Counted from the first letter of the stretch, positions 10,263 through 31,066 are shown. The stretch: DNA of 64,000 bases from Theodoxus fluviatilis (GCA_034096865.1 JAWQFJ010028218.1:17501-81500); one strand, 5' to 3'. Made by a program: numbers and translations. The notes: generated from the letters alone by a model not told the origin.

Positions 10263-10823
10263 TGTGGTAGGTGTGTGGCTGTCGAGCAGTCAATGTTGTA
10301 GCGTGGATGGGATATCGAGAGGACAAGTTGGGCCGGTGACTTTTCTACTCTTTTATTCGCCTTCTTTCATGGCAGCGTACAAGGGCACACGACATACACC
10401 GTGTCCACTCCCCTCCCTCTTCGCCTGCCGAATCCCTTCTCCCCTTCCCTTCTCTCCCCTTCCAACCCTTATCTCCTCTAGCCCTTGTTCCCCAGGCACA
10501 ATCGCTCCTTCTATAATCAACTCCAATTCTCTCTCTTATCTGACAGGGCTTGTCCCTTGTTCCCACAAGCACAATCGCTCCTTCTATAATCATTCTTTGA
10601 TATCCCGACGTAAATTCCTTTACAAAGGGCTCCCACGTAATACAACGCTTCAAAACCACGGAATTCACAGTACACGAATGCATACTAGGGATACTGCAAG
10701 AAAAAAATCTACTAATAAAATCGTGCAATCGATGGCTCTACAACCGGGAGGAGAAGCAGTTTGATTCTCACTACTGGTGAGCGAGAAAGGCGAAACAGCT
10801 AGCGCTGCCCGTACCCCATCACA
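10263..10823 (-). repeat. Right LTR (5' LTR of unit 2)
   Basis: It runs about 561 bp from TGTGGTAGG to ATCACA, the last hexamer differing from ACCACA by one base. It lacks the internal 90-bp duplication of the middle LTR and differs by scattered substitutions in its last 250 bp. Confidence 0.9.
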
Positions 10824-11046
10824 ATGCGTGCAATTTTAAATAAAAGTTGGTCCTCTGCGATTTATAAGAGATGAAGATTAAGAAACAACGAGCAGTTAGG
10901 ACTAAGTAACCCTTCATTTCGCTCCAACCACAGCCGAATTTGAACCAACGTTACGGTGCTCCACTGAGGCGTTGCAAACTGTCGACAACTGATGTGATGA
11001 ACAGTTTGATACCCCGATCACTCGGGATATCGGTTGTCCGACCTAC

Positions 11047-11090
11047 AAACACACACACACACACATACACACGCACGCACGCACACGCGC

Positions 11091-11164
<74 letters not shown>
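11047..11164. repeat. Compound (CA)n-(GA)n microsatellite
   Basis: An AC-rich tract (about 11047-11090) is followed by an uninterrupted (GA)n run of some 72 bp. Confidence 0.9.
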
Positions 11165-11166
<2 letters not shown>

Positions 11167-11425
11167 ACAGCAAACTGCATGGTCCCCAAGCTCCATAGCT
11201 AAACCCTCAGAAACGTCACTACACTCACGTAAGAGTCAAACAGATATTTAAAAAAACCACGCCGTAGAGCATTCTGCGAGTGACCCGTATATTACTGAAA
11301 GATTCACCAGAAAACTAAAAGCTGTTGATGTGCACAGTAATGTTCCAAGCACTGGGTTTGTCTATTGAAAGATCAATGATTCATGAGTAACTCCTCTCGC
11401 AAAATAAAAAGCACCATGTTTATCG

Positions 11426-11634
11426 TCAGAACAGATGGTACAAAAAACGTCGAACATTCTCTCTGCCATGCTTATTGTGGCAGTTATTCACACAGCAGGA
11501 GGTCACCATTATAGAAACAACAAACTGTCTGCTCCAAAAACAGTCGTGTCTTTCACAGATTTTGTAAGCGACGCGCGTTTGTTATGCTGAAAGTAGGAAA
11601 ATATAACTCTGTTTGACTCGATCTCGACGGAGCT
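11426..11634 (-). pseudogene. THAP-type zinc-finger fragment, right inverted copy
   Basis: On the minus strand an ATG at 11509 opens a 27-codon frame beginning MVTSCCVNNCHNKHG and ending at a stop at 11426. It is a diverged inverted copy of 3195-3414, sharing about 190 bp. The two copies lie 8 kb apart on either side of the LTR element. They may be arms of one large inverted structure, or independent insertions. Confidence 0.45.
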
Positions 11635-12465
11635 TCTTCACCTACTCTGGCGTGATGACGCAGTCATGTTCTTCCGCCTTGCCAGTTGATGATTGGCCGT
11701 TTTTCTAGCTGTAGGAGCGTCTCACTCGCACTCGACTAGCCATTCAGGGAGAATCTCGAGATTTTGGGCCAAACAAACGCGCCCTTTGTAAAATATAGCG
11801 AGTCGCAATCGCTTGGTGACTGACGTCATCATAATAAGGTGTCACATGTCTTTCGGTTTATGGCCAGAAGGATTATGCAGAATTCAGGCTTCAGACTTTT
11901 GGTAACTTGAGTCATGTACCTATATATATGTCAAACACAGTGCAAAGCATAACGTAAAATTTGTTACAACGGCTGAGCTACTGGCAAGAATCACATTCGG
12001 TTGTTGCTGCTAAATGCCATTGTCATCAAATAAAACTTGTCAATCTTTCAGGACTACTCCATCCAGCGGTTCGGCCAAGTTGTGCTATGTGCAGTATGAG
12101 ACTGCAGTCTAAAAATAGGAGCCCCTTCTATGCAGTAGGACAGATCACTTCTGAGCCACAAACATCGTCTGCTTTTCCCCCTTCCACATCCCTCTCACCC
12201 CACCTCCACCCCCACCTCCCCCTACCCCCAACCCCGAATCACGGCTGTGCACAGGTTGCACATAAACGTGTGGCACATGAACCCAGCGTGTCACACCTGT
12301 GGGCATCGTTTTGCTGGCGTTGATGCAATTTCGCATTTGTCATACAGGCCCTGGTACTTCGAGAATGTTATCTCAAGTTCCCATCCCATGAACGTTATTC
12401 ACGCAGCGGCCATTTTGAAATCGAAAACGAGACTAAGTCCGCAAATTTAATGGCGTCCAGCGTCT

Positions 12466-12654
12466 ATGGCGAAACCGAAGGCTTCATCATCACATATACA
12501 CTGCTGTGTTCCTTATTGCGAGAACGATGATCGATATGACGAGAACTCCAGACTGTCCTTTTTCAAATTCCCCGCAGACAAGAAGCAGAAGAAACTATGG
12601 ATCTGGAAGATTCGGCGTGATCCTGGCAAAAAATTCAAGGCAACAAGAGCTTAG
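12466..12654 (+). pseudogene. THAP domain N-terminal part, truncated
   Basis: This 62-aa frame contains HCCVPYCEN at residues 11-19, then FFKFPADKKQKKLW and IRRDPGKKF. That order is the THAP layout: C-x4-C start, FxxFP, then a W-centred helix. The second zinc-ligand pair (C-x2-H) and the AVPTF motif are missing because a stop follows FKATRA. It is either the first exon of a THAP transposase without a recognised donor site or a broken copy. Its location 18 bp inside the left TIR supports a transposon origin. Confidence 0.55.
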
Positions 12655-13440
12655 ATTTAGGTCTTGTAAAAGCAAAAAAAAAAAGTTAAATCATCTAACC
12701 AGAACATTCAAGATCCTCATAAAAACACCATATTTGTCATATCTTTTCATCAACTCAACTACACTTCTTACGAAATAAAGTCGTTTCTACAACTTGAGAT
12801 ACGAATAAAAGCGACAAAGGCTTCAGATAGTGCCTCACGAGGAGCGCGCATGTTTGTGATGTAAAACGTGACCTTCATTACAGTATTACACTACGAGTGA
12901 TCTTATCCGATACCAGTTGATGTTTTACCCCTCTGCTAAGACTATAATACAACTCATTCGAGTTTTACATGAAACATTTAGTTATCTCGATCGTCTGCTG
13001 GCGTAGTGGCTACGGTTCGATCGTGTTCGTCTGCTTGGTTCGTAGTGTTGATCATTATGAATGGTGTTTCTTGAAATAAGGTCAGTAAGCCTATATGTTA
13101 ATTTATAACGCTAATATAACCATGGGCTGTCTTAATTTATCAAAGCTGTATGTTGATTGCGTCAATAGGTCGTGAAATACATTTTACAAATCCAAGCTTC
13201 GCGCACTTCTATTTATAGCTGACGCGCGGACCTCAGCGGCACAAGGATAGATTATAAATACATTGTTGTCCTCGAACCTGCCTGCTGTTGAAATCGTATA
13301 CAATGCTAGTATTGTCTGATGCTATGAAATACGTTCACCAGTAAAAGGTCCAACACAAATATTCCTAAGGTTGTATTATAATCTTAGCAGAGGGGTAAAA
13401 CATCAACTGGTATCGGATACAATCACTCGTAGTGTAATAC

Positions 13441-13617
13441 GCTGAAATGGTCGTTGTCAACAACATTCGGGGACAGAGTACTCCGAGTACTCTGTCCCCG
13501 GGGACAGAGTACTCCGAGTACTCTGTCCCCGAATGTTGTTCCGAGTACTCTGTCCCCGGGGACAGAGTACTCCGAGTACTCTGTCCCCGAATGTTGTTGA
13601 CAACGACCATTCCAGCG
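13441..13617. repeat. Cluster of near-perfect palindromes
   Basis: A 31-bp palindrome with 15-bp arms GGGGACAGAGTACTC around a single central base is repeated several times (about 13470-13590). The whole block is bounded by inverted flanks containing TGGTCGTTGTCAACAACATT and its complement. It should extrude as a large cruciform. Confidence 0.85.
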
Positions 13618-15078
13618 CTAATATCCATAAGAACAATAAAAATACAGCCAGAGAACTACCAGAATCGGCGATAGGCCCTGGACGCCTAGCTAAGCAAGCC
13701 GAATGAATTCTAATAATTCTAAAATTTGCGGTGTCTCGTTTTCGATTTCAAAATGGCCGCTGCGTGAATAACGTCTATGGTGCCATCTCAGAGGGCTGTC
13801 AGCTCAACCAAGAGTATTGCGTGGTTTCCATCAGGCCACACGTACAATAAGATCAGGCCTCTGCCAGATGATGAGACACTTTTGGCACGTCGTAGAGGAT
13901 AGTTATAACCTTTGTCATCTCCGATTAACTCCAGAGTGGATGGATTAGACTTGCTCATAGGCGTTGGAGAGCTACAATTTATTGCAAAAGATTATATATT
14001 ACTTTCAAGCCATACAGAGATACAGAGGTGCTTGAGCTTTTATGCTGCGATGACTGCTGCGCGTGTCCTATGAATTCGATCGACGTTGAATGTAAGTGTG
14101 TCTGCCTCATGCAGGTGAAAAGCGTGACAGAAAACTCACCAAACAAACAACTGTGCGGGCAAACAAACAAGCATAACGCGAGCAGGCGAGTAAGTACAGA
14201 ACTGAACTGTATACACATTTTCCTTTATTTCAGGCTTCCTATTCGCTTGAGGAGAATAGCTACATAAAGTTCGAGGCGATTAATGCAAATTTAATGCGAA
14301 CGTATTCTCTTCGGATGTCAAGCCTCTTGAGGTACCTAGCAGCAATGACACACACATGAATATGTTATGTACGATAAAACTTGCAAGACGGATGCAGAGC
14401 AATGAAAAGCGAACTCTGCCGGCATGGGATGCACGAAACCTTCCCAAGTCAACACGCAGGCCACTGACGCACGCGTTTTCTTAAATAATTTATTCTCTTG
14501 CTTCGCTTGTCGTTCCGGGTTATTTTTGAATATAGTGTACTACTTCCTCTACAGGGAGAGTCAAGATGTACGTTAGTTTTCGACTTGTCTGCGTATTCGC
14601 TGTTTCAGGAAGCTGTTCCGAGGATGACTTCACTGTAGGCAATGTCACGACTAACATGGGGTCGGTCGACAATGATTGGTCGTTGTGTCTGGTGACATAA
14701 AACCCTGCAGTCCGGGTAGGACGTCATCTCCACAGACAGGCACTGATTGGACACCGTTGATTCGAGGGCAGGTAGCAAGCATGAAATGAACGGAAACAAA
14801 AACAGAGGTCAAATCACCGTCGGTCAGATGTTCACACAGTCTCTGCACATCTTAACAAGCTAGAGGTGAAAGGTATCGTTTTTCCGTTGCCACTTTTCAA
14901 CCGTTTTCTAGGACTGAATTAATTTACAATATATTCCATAGTAATTTGGCCTATCAAATGATTCTCTGCAAACTGCAAACGAAAGACATACCCACACTCG
15001 TTGTGTATGCACGAGAGTCGAATATCATTCAATAACGACTCAGTCATGTGGGGGAAGAGTAGAAAGTTTGATGAATAG

Positions 15079-15300
15079 TTTTTTCTCTCTCTCTCTCTCT
15101 CCCTCCCTCCCCCCCCCCCTCTCTCTCTCTCAGAGACAGACTCAGACAGAAGGGCGGACGGACGGACAGACGGAGAGAGAGACAGAAATACAGAGAGAAA
15201 GAGACAGACAGAGACAGACAGACGGACAGACAGACACAGACACCCACTCAGCCAGCCCAAAAAAGAAAGAAAGAAAGAGAGACAGAGAGAGAGACAGACA
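15079..15300. repeat. (CT)n / (GACA)n microsatellite block
   Basis: A CT run, a C-run, and then GACA, GACG and GA repeats form a purine-pyrimidine asymmetric block. Confidence 0.85.
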
Positions 15301-16415
15301 CAGATTTCCAGTATTTAGCTTTTTAATAATATGCACCTCGTCCTCATAAAATACCGTGAAAGACCTCGCGTAGAGCGCTAAGACTTACCTCCCTTGGATG
15401 ACTCTTGCCTTGGCTCCTGCTGTATGTTGTACCATCACTCGCATGGTCATCCATGGGATCGAGTGCTCTCGTTCGCAATCAGGAACTTCTTATTCATTTG
15501 TTGTTCGCAAGTTCAGAAATATTGGCAAAAAATCTACGTACGTTGTTCTTACACAGGAAAATACTTATCTATCAACTCCCTTATTAATCAATTGCAATGT
15601 CTGGGTCAAGCTCTGCCACATTCTGTGAACCCGAGTCAGCAGTGACTCTGGCACAGTTTGCAATGAAAGCGTAATAGACTTGACCCTTCGCATTACAGCA
15701 GTGTGCCAAAAATAGCTCGTTCTGATACTATTTTTTTCTCCACTTTTTACAGAAATCATTCAGATGTCAAAACTTGTTTCCAACACAAACATTTTATCTT
15801 ATCGAATAAACGCTTGTTTATTGTCTCAACAAGAGTTAGTTAAGAGTTTTGTGCAAAATAGTCTTACAACTACTTTAACGGTGTATGTCAGGGAGCAGAT
15901 CGGCTATCCCACAAGCCTTTTGTGTGATGTCCATTTGCATATTTTGGATGAAAACCTTCCATCACGTGATGTCAAATGGGCTAGAGACACTTTCGCCAGT
16001 AGGCGAAGTCTCTAATGAACTAGAATGGCGCTTCTACTGGAGTGATTAGCTCCCAGCTGTTTTGATTTGTTTGTAACATCAATGGTCCATGTTGGAGTTT
16101 GAAATGGTCTAATTTCACGATTGATAAGTTTGTCCAAAAATGGTGCAGCTATAACGCCCTAAGAAGTTGACAAACCCCAAAAGACACACCTCCACAGGCA
16201 ACAACAAACTCCTCATCAAACATGCCAGAAATGATTACACAGTCTTGCTTCAATGGATGTTTGAGTGGGAAGTACTGAGCAATCTCCAGATACTGGACAG
16301 AGGATGGATATTACGGCCATGCATGACTGTTCAGACAATGTACACCCATTCCAAAGTAAATTATAGGTTAATCTCAGTGCCAGCATGCCTTACTTGACAT
16401 CTTGTTGAACACTGC

Positions 16416-16421
16416 TTTAAT
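16416..16421 (-). terminator. Candidate poly(A) signal for rbmx2
   Basis: ATTAAA on the minus strand lies about 185 bp beyond the rbmx2 stop codon. A second ATTAAA occurs at about 16,495-16,500. It is positional evidence only. Confidence 0.3.
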
Positions 16422-16604
16422 GATGAAAAGAATAAATTGGCAAACAGACACAATATAAAACATACACAAGTTCAGATTACTGGTTCCAGAACAACTTTAA
16501 TCCAGGAAAGAAACATCATTTCAAAATAAGTCCCCATCAATAACATTAATAGACACAGCAGGCTAATACACACGTGCACACAAGCACAAAGGTAGACACT
16601 GCCA

Positions 16605-25151
<8,547 letters not shown>

Positions 25152-25533
25152 TGTTGTGCGTCTTTAGATCTATCAGAAACTCCGCAGCATTTACACACGC
25201 CTCGACCGTGTGGGTTTGTGTAAATTTTGTAATTGTCCAGAAAGAAACAAACGTTTATTTAACTGTAACTTTTGGATTATAAATATCGATTTTCATATAT
25301 CACCTTTGAAATATGAGAAAGATCATGGTGCAGATTTTAATACTATAATAATATAAAATGCAATTTAGATTCGTTTATATAATTTTGTATGAACTTTTAC
25401 CATGCCTTTACGCATGCGCAAAGCTACGTTACACAAGATCCACTTCCGCAGTAAATACCCAGTGTCGTAGTTCATCGGAAAGTTCGGTAATTTCTGTGAG
25501 CAACTAAGAGCCCGTTGAGGTGTAAGCTCCAAA
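25152..25533. promoter_or_regulatory. Bidirectional promoter interval between rbmx2 and rnf185
   Basis: Only 382 bp separate the two divergent start codons, so both 5' UTRs and core promoters must lie here unless there are upstream non-coding exons. The interval contains CGCATGCGCA (25411-25420), very close to the NRF-1 palindrome GCGCATGCGC that is common in TATA-less housekeeping promoters. No convincing TATA box was seen at a fixed distance. Confidence 0.6.
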
Positions 25534-25673
25534 ATGAGCGCAGACGCCTCACCTACAGATTCGGATGGTGCTGGGAGGGCTGAACCGCCAAATGATGGGG
25601 CTTTGTACGAGTGCAACATATGTTTGGACACCGCCCGAGACCCTATAGTCAGTCTGTGCGGTCATCTATTTTG
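25534..25673 (+). CDS. rnf185: rnf185 exon 1
   Basis: It encodes residues 1-46 and part of C47. A short Ser/Asp/Pro-rich N-terminus precedes the first half of the RING ([20 protein letters not shown]). The donor is TTTTG/GTACGT. Confidence 0.94.
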
Positions 25674-28600
25674 GTACGTACGCTAACTGGACCTCGAAGG
25701 CCATGCCACTTTTAATTGACAGGATTCATCTTACTACGGGTGTTGAACTTAAAAGTAAATCGCCGTGATTGTTCTTATGAGGACTCTATTTTGTGGAAAG
25801 ATGGGGAAATCGTCAACTATGTAATTACAGTATACTGCCTGGTTTGGAGTCCGCTTGGATTTTGATTGTCGATTAGACAAAACAACTGTAGTTTCGGCTA
25901 TTTCATGATGACATTGCTGGACCGACGGTATGAAATTAGTAATTTCAGTAAAACTGAAAGGCAGCTGGATTTAAACAGGATTATATCTGATCAATTAGAT
26001 TGTTTTCTTGACACTGAGTGACTGACTGAGAAAACCTGATATCCGACACAAGAACCAGTCGAATCACGAATGTGTCTAAGCACAAACTGTTTCAGTGGTT
26101 GAGGGGTGGGTGGGTGTGGGGTGGGTGGGTGGGTGGGTGGGAGTGGGGGTTGCATGCACTTGCCGACAACGAATTCTAGCTTCAATGCAGAATCTCCCAT
26201 TTGGCTTCAAATGTCGGCAAATTATGTCCTTGCAGCATTGTATTTGTGTTGACTGTTGGTGGGGCAGGTTTCTCTGATTTATTTGGGCTGATTAAGGTAT
26301 TCGATCACATCATCGTAAGCCTCCAAATGAATGCATTTCAGATTGTTTTCTTTTACATCATGGGGTTCTTGGATTTTACTATTTCATTTTTATATTAAAG
26401 AGGCCTGCCCATTGTACCCTCAACACAACTAAATGTGGTTCGTGGATAGCATGGCAGTCACATGAATTTCAAAGCAGAAATTGAGGTGCACTGGGACTTC
26501 CATGACTGGGACTGGCAGTTTGTACTCTTTTGGTTTTTAGGAATATATTTCTGTTGACATACTCAGTCTTAGATGTCTTAAACTCATTTCCTTATTTGGT
26601 GCTACTAGACTACTGACAAAATGACAGCTTATTTCTCAGACTTTTTATTTTATTTTATTTTATTCATTTACTGCTATTCATTTTCCAAACCAGAGATACT
26701 GTCCAGGATAGCACAAACAACAGCAGCATTGGCAATGTTGAAGCCAATATGGCGAGACAGAAATATCACTCTCGTGTCGAAGATCAGGCTCATGCGCACG
26801 CTGGCCATCTCCGTATTCTTGTATGCATGCGAGTCCTGGACACTCACATCTGAACTACAGAGACAGACACAAGCCCTGGAAATGAGATGCTACCGCAAGA
26901 TTCTTAACATCTCATATAAAGACCATGTCACAAATGAGAAAGTCAGCAACAGGATCAGGAGAGCATTTGGACAGTACGAAGACCTGCTCTCAATCGTGAA
27001 AGCAGAAAGCTGAAGTGGTACTGTCACGTGTCAAGAGGCAGTGGGCTGGCCAAGACCATCCTGCAAGGTACCGTACCAGGTGGGAGAAGGAGAGGCAAGC
27101 AGAGAAAGAGGTGGGAAGACAACATCAAAGAGTGGACAGGCTTGACCTTTGCTGACTCACAGGGAGCCACAGAGGATAGAGATCGATGGAGGAAGATTGT
27201 CCGAAAGTCATCAGTGGTGCCTCAACAACCCATCTCAGGGTTAAGAGACTGAACTGAACTGAACTGCTGTTCATTTTGATTTGAAGTACCAGGTTAGAGT
27301 GTCACCTGATTTTGGGTCACAAGAACATTTTGCATAAATGGGGTCAGTATGCTACTGCACTTTTAAATATCTGTGTCACAGGTGGTGGTGAATTATTGGA
27401 AGGTATTTTCTGTCAGTTATATTTCCCATTCTGTGATATTTTCAATAGAAGTTTTGATCTTCCTGTAAATAGCAAATGTAATTATGTATCGCGTTAGTTT
27501 GTGAAGAATCACCTGACCATGGAGTGCATGAGAGATAAGCCAAGGATTGAGGTTACCTGGATAGGGGGACCCAGGTTGACATAAAATGTCTGCAACTTGG
27601 TGTAGAGGAGGCTTTCTTTGTATGTGTATAATATTAATAGTATTATGTGCATGCATCTGTATCACGGTGTAGAGGATGCTTCCTTTGTTTGTACACATGT
27701 GTATATGTGGGTGTATCTGTATCATGGTGTAGACGAGGCTTTCTTTGTATGTATTTAATAGTATTATGTGCGTGTATCTGTATCACAGTGTAGAGGATGC
27801 TTTCTTTGTACATGTATATGTGCATGTATCTGTATAGTGGTGTAGAGGAGCTGCCTCTGTGTATGTACATGTATCTGTAAGCCAGTTATTAAAAAAAATG
27901 TGGCTACAGTAACATCCATGGCTAAGATAAACGGTTGGGGAGTAGTCCTAACTTTTAAAAGAGAAGGCCAGATTGAGGCTGCACACTTGATACATGTATG
28001 TAAGTGTATGAGCGTATTTTAAGAAATGTCATGTAGACAGTAAATTAATCTGAGCATAAAATGGATCTATTGCTGAAAACAATTATTACGTAAACAGTGC
28101 TCATAGGGAAGGTGGGACAGCATGCAGTTTTTTGTTTACCTTAGATATTTTTTTCTTCTCTCTATGATGGACAATAGAAGTTAGAGTTGGCAGGAAAAAA
28201 TAGGGTTGGTCAGGTTAGCAAAACCACAACTTTTTGACTCACATGCGAAGCAAAAGTCCGTGTCGTCCGTTCAGGCGTCCGGGCGTCCTGTCGTCCGTAA
28301 AAAAACTTTAACATTGGATTTTTCTTGGAGACTATTAAGTCTATCAACACCCAATTTGGCATGATGGTGTAGGATGACAAGGCATCAAAAAACATTCACA
28401 ATAACTTGACCTTGCTTCAAGGTCAAGGTCACAGAAGCTCTTCAAAGTTGGATTGTATAATATTTTGAAGTGACCTTGACCCCGAACTATGGAAGATAAC
28501 TCTTCCAAACTTCATAACATTGTAGTACACATGTCATAATTTTATCATGAGACACATTTGGTCAAATATCATCAAGGTCAAGGTCACTTTGACCCTTATG

Positions 28601-31016
28601 AAATGTGACCAAAATGGGGTAGTGAACCACTAAAAGTGACCATATCTCATGGTAGAAAGTGCCAATAAGCACCGTTGTGCTTCCTATGTCTTGAATTAAC
28701 AGTTTTGCGTTGCATGACCTTGGATGACCTTGACTTTGGGTCAAGGTCACTTGTATTTTGGTAGGGAAAATGTGTAAAGCAGTTCTTAGTGTATGATGTC
28801 ATTGCTAGGTTTAGTTGTTTGACCTTGATCTTGAAGGTCACCTGAAGGTCAAGGTCATGTAAAGGTCAAGGTCAAGCAAAGGTCAAGGTCAAGCATGTGA
28901 GTCGTATGGGCTTTGCCCTTCTTGTTTGTTGTTGTGCCTGACAAGGTGTAGAGGAGGCTGTTTCTGTTTATGTTCAAATCTCTGTAACATGGTATAGAGG
29001 AGGCTGTTTCTGTTTATGTTCAAATCTCTGTAACATGGTATAGAGGAGGCTGTTTCTGTTAATGTTCATGTATCTGTAAGGTGATATGGAGGAGGCTGTT
29101 TCTGTATGTTCAAGTCTCTGTAACGTGGTATGGAGGAGGCTGTTTCTGTATGTTCATGTATCTGTAACGTGGTATGGAGGAGGCTGTTTCTGTATGTTCA
29201 TGTATCTGTAACGTGGTATGGAGGAGGCTGTTTCTGTATGTTCATGTATCTGTAACGTGGTATGGAGGAGGCTGTATCTGTATGTTCAAGTCTCTGTAAC
29301 GTGGTATGGAGGAGGCTGTTTCTGTATGTTCATGTATCTGTAACGTGGTATGGAGGAGGCTGTTTCTGTATGTTCAAGTCTCTGTAACGTGGTATGGATA
29401 AGGCTGCTTCTGTATGTTCATGTATCTGTAATGTGGTATGGAGGAGGCTGTTTCAACTTTCAGTATTTCAAAGTGTTTAGTATGACATGGTTGTGCAGCT
29501 AATGTGCAACTTGTTCAGCATGACATGGAATACACATACTGCATGGGTTCCTGTGTCTGTTGACTAAATCTTTTCTGCTGTGTCATCTAATGTCTCCCAC
29601 AGTTGTGTGTCATGCATGAACAAAAGGTTTTGTGTGAGAGATGTTACACTGAACAGAGACATTATCTTTGTTAGTGTTTTTGAAATACTCTCACAAAGTG
29701 ATGGATGGAAAAGGAGGTTTTTGCAATGCAGATGTTACATTTTATAAGGAGAGGAAATGTTATTTAATGCAATAATGGAGTTAGCACTCTAGCAAACACG
29801 TAGGCCATGACCTAAGGTGCAAAACTCAAGAGAGGCTATTTGAACAAAATGGAATGAAGAGTTAATCATTTCACTCAAAATGTCGCCTTTGTGTGCATTA
29901 TAATTATTCGTTGGTGTTTCAGTTTAGCTATTCAGTGCAACATATGGCCAGATCACTGTAAGACCATTCTAAAGATAAATCATGATGGGATTGTTTGTAT
30001 GCAGTGTTATATTCATAGCTAGTTGTATAAGAACTTGGCAATATCTGAAAACAAGTTATTCGCTTCAAATAGATCCCAACTGCTGTTATGGTTTGCTATG
30101 TAATTTCATCTCAGTAATGGAAGGTTGAATCATTGTGTGCTTTCCCATCTGTTTGTCAGGACTAATTTGTTAGCACACTTGAATTGGCCTGGTTGAGGTT
30201 GCAACCCTATAGAGGCCTAGATGAGAGTGGGTTGTATGCTGGGGGTGGGGTGGGGGGTGAGGGGGGTGAGGTGGGGGGAAGTTGTAGTTAACTGTTAAGG
30301 TAACATGGAAAAAAAAGGGGGACATTAGAGCGGCGTAAACTTTTATACAGTATATACATGTATATTTTTAAATAGAAGATTGAGCGTAAATAGAATATTC
30401 TTTAGCTGCAAATGCTTTTTTTCTACTTTTAAATAGAGTACTCTCAGAATGCTCAAAGGGCAGGGAAGATGAGACAGTATGCAGTTTGCTATTAACCATG
30501 TAGATTTTTTTTTTTTTTAATCAGGACTGGAGAAAAGTTAAGGGTTGGTGGGGGGAAAAAATAGGGTTGATCGGGTTGCTCTACTCTAGCCACAGCTATT
30601 TCATGTCCCCGCCTGACCTTTCTGCCTCGGACTGCACAGCTGGCCGTGCCTGCACCAGTGGCTGGAGACGAGACAGCACCGCCAGACATGCCCGGTGTGC
30701 AAGGCAGGCATCAGCAAGGACAAAGTCATCCCCATCTACGGACGCGGCAGCGCCAACCCTCAAGACCCCAGGTGTGACCTCGCACTTGCTTGGAAAGTGA
30801 CAAAAAATGTAGTATGACATTGGAACAGTCATGGATGATGATGATGAGGAGGAGGAGGATGATGAGGATGAGGATGATGATGATGATGATGATTATGATG
30901 ATGATGATGATGATGATGATGATAATGGTGTTGATGATGATCAAGAAAGTGCTGGTGGTCATGATGATGATGATGATAATGATGATGATGATGATGAAGG
31001 TGCTGGTGGTGGTGAT

Positions 31017-31066
<50 letters not shown>

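Larger units (their letters stand above)
3585..10823 (-). mobile_element. Tandem Ty3/gypsy-type LTR retrotransposon (LTR-int-LTR-int-LTR)
   Basis: Three copies of an LTR beginning TGTGGTAGG and ending in ACCACA/ATCACA flank two internal regions that lie 3,520 bp apart. Each encodes the same Gag (zinc knuckle CFNCHQRGHYRRDC) and the same truncated Pol. The deduced proteins of the two units are identical. The internal region is only about 2.9 kb because everything between the protease active-site region and the end of the integrase core is missing, including reverse transcriptase and RNase H. The element is therefore non-autonomous. A polypurine tract precedes the 3' LTR and a tRNA-like primer site follows the 5' LTR. 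No clear target-site duplication was found: left flank GTGC, right flank ATGC, one mismatch. Confidence 0.92.
12392..13774 (+). mobile_element. Terminal-inverted-repeat element carrying a THAP reading frame
   Basis: The left end 12392-12448 and right end 13722-13774 are inverted copies of each other, sharing ATTCACGCAGCGGCCATTTT and a CGAAAACGAGAC stretch, with about 4 bp of indel. Inside lie a second inverted pair (about 12883-12952 and 13370-13440) and a palindrome cluster. Just inside the left end is a THAP-like frame. TIRs plus a THAP domain suggest a degenerate relative of P-type DNA transposons. The target duplication is not clear and most of a transposase is absent. Confidence 0.6.
13777..16604. 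other. No gene recognised; one mixed microsatellite
   Basis: No conserved exon could be identified. A 41-codon frame directly outside the right TIR (13777-13902) and a 44-codon frame with a hydrophobic start (14566-14700) are too short to support. A pyrimidine tract (about 15079-15130) followed by GACA/GACG repeats occupies 15,079-15,300. Near 16,416 and 16,495 the minus strand has ATTAAA, candidate poly(A) signals for rbmx2. Confidence 0.4.

Noticed and set aside
3585..10823. Target-site duplication for the whole LTR array (GTGC/ATGC)
   Set aside because: One mismatch in four bases is within chance expectation, so it is not annotated.
13777..13902. 41-codon frame just outside the right TIR (protein-like SIAWFPSGHTYNKIRP)
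   Set aside because: It looks protein-like but no family was recognised and no splice partners were found. It could be a transposon fragment.
14566..14700. 44-codon frame with a hydrophobic start resembling a signal peptide
   Set aside because: It is too short, has no partner exon or conserved motif, and overlaps equally open frames on the other strand.
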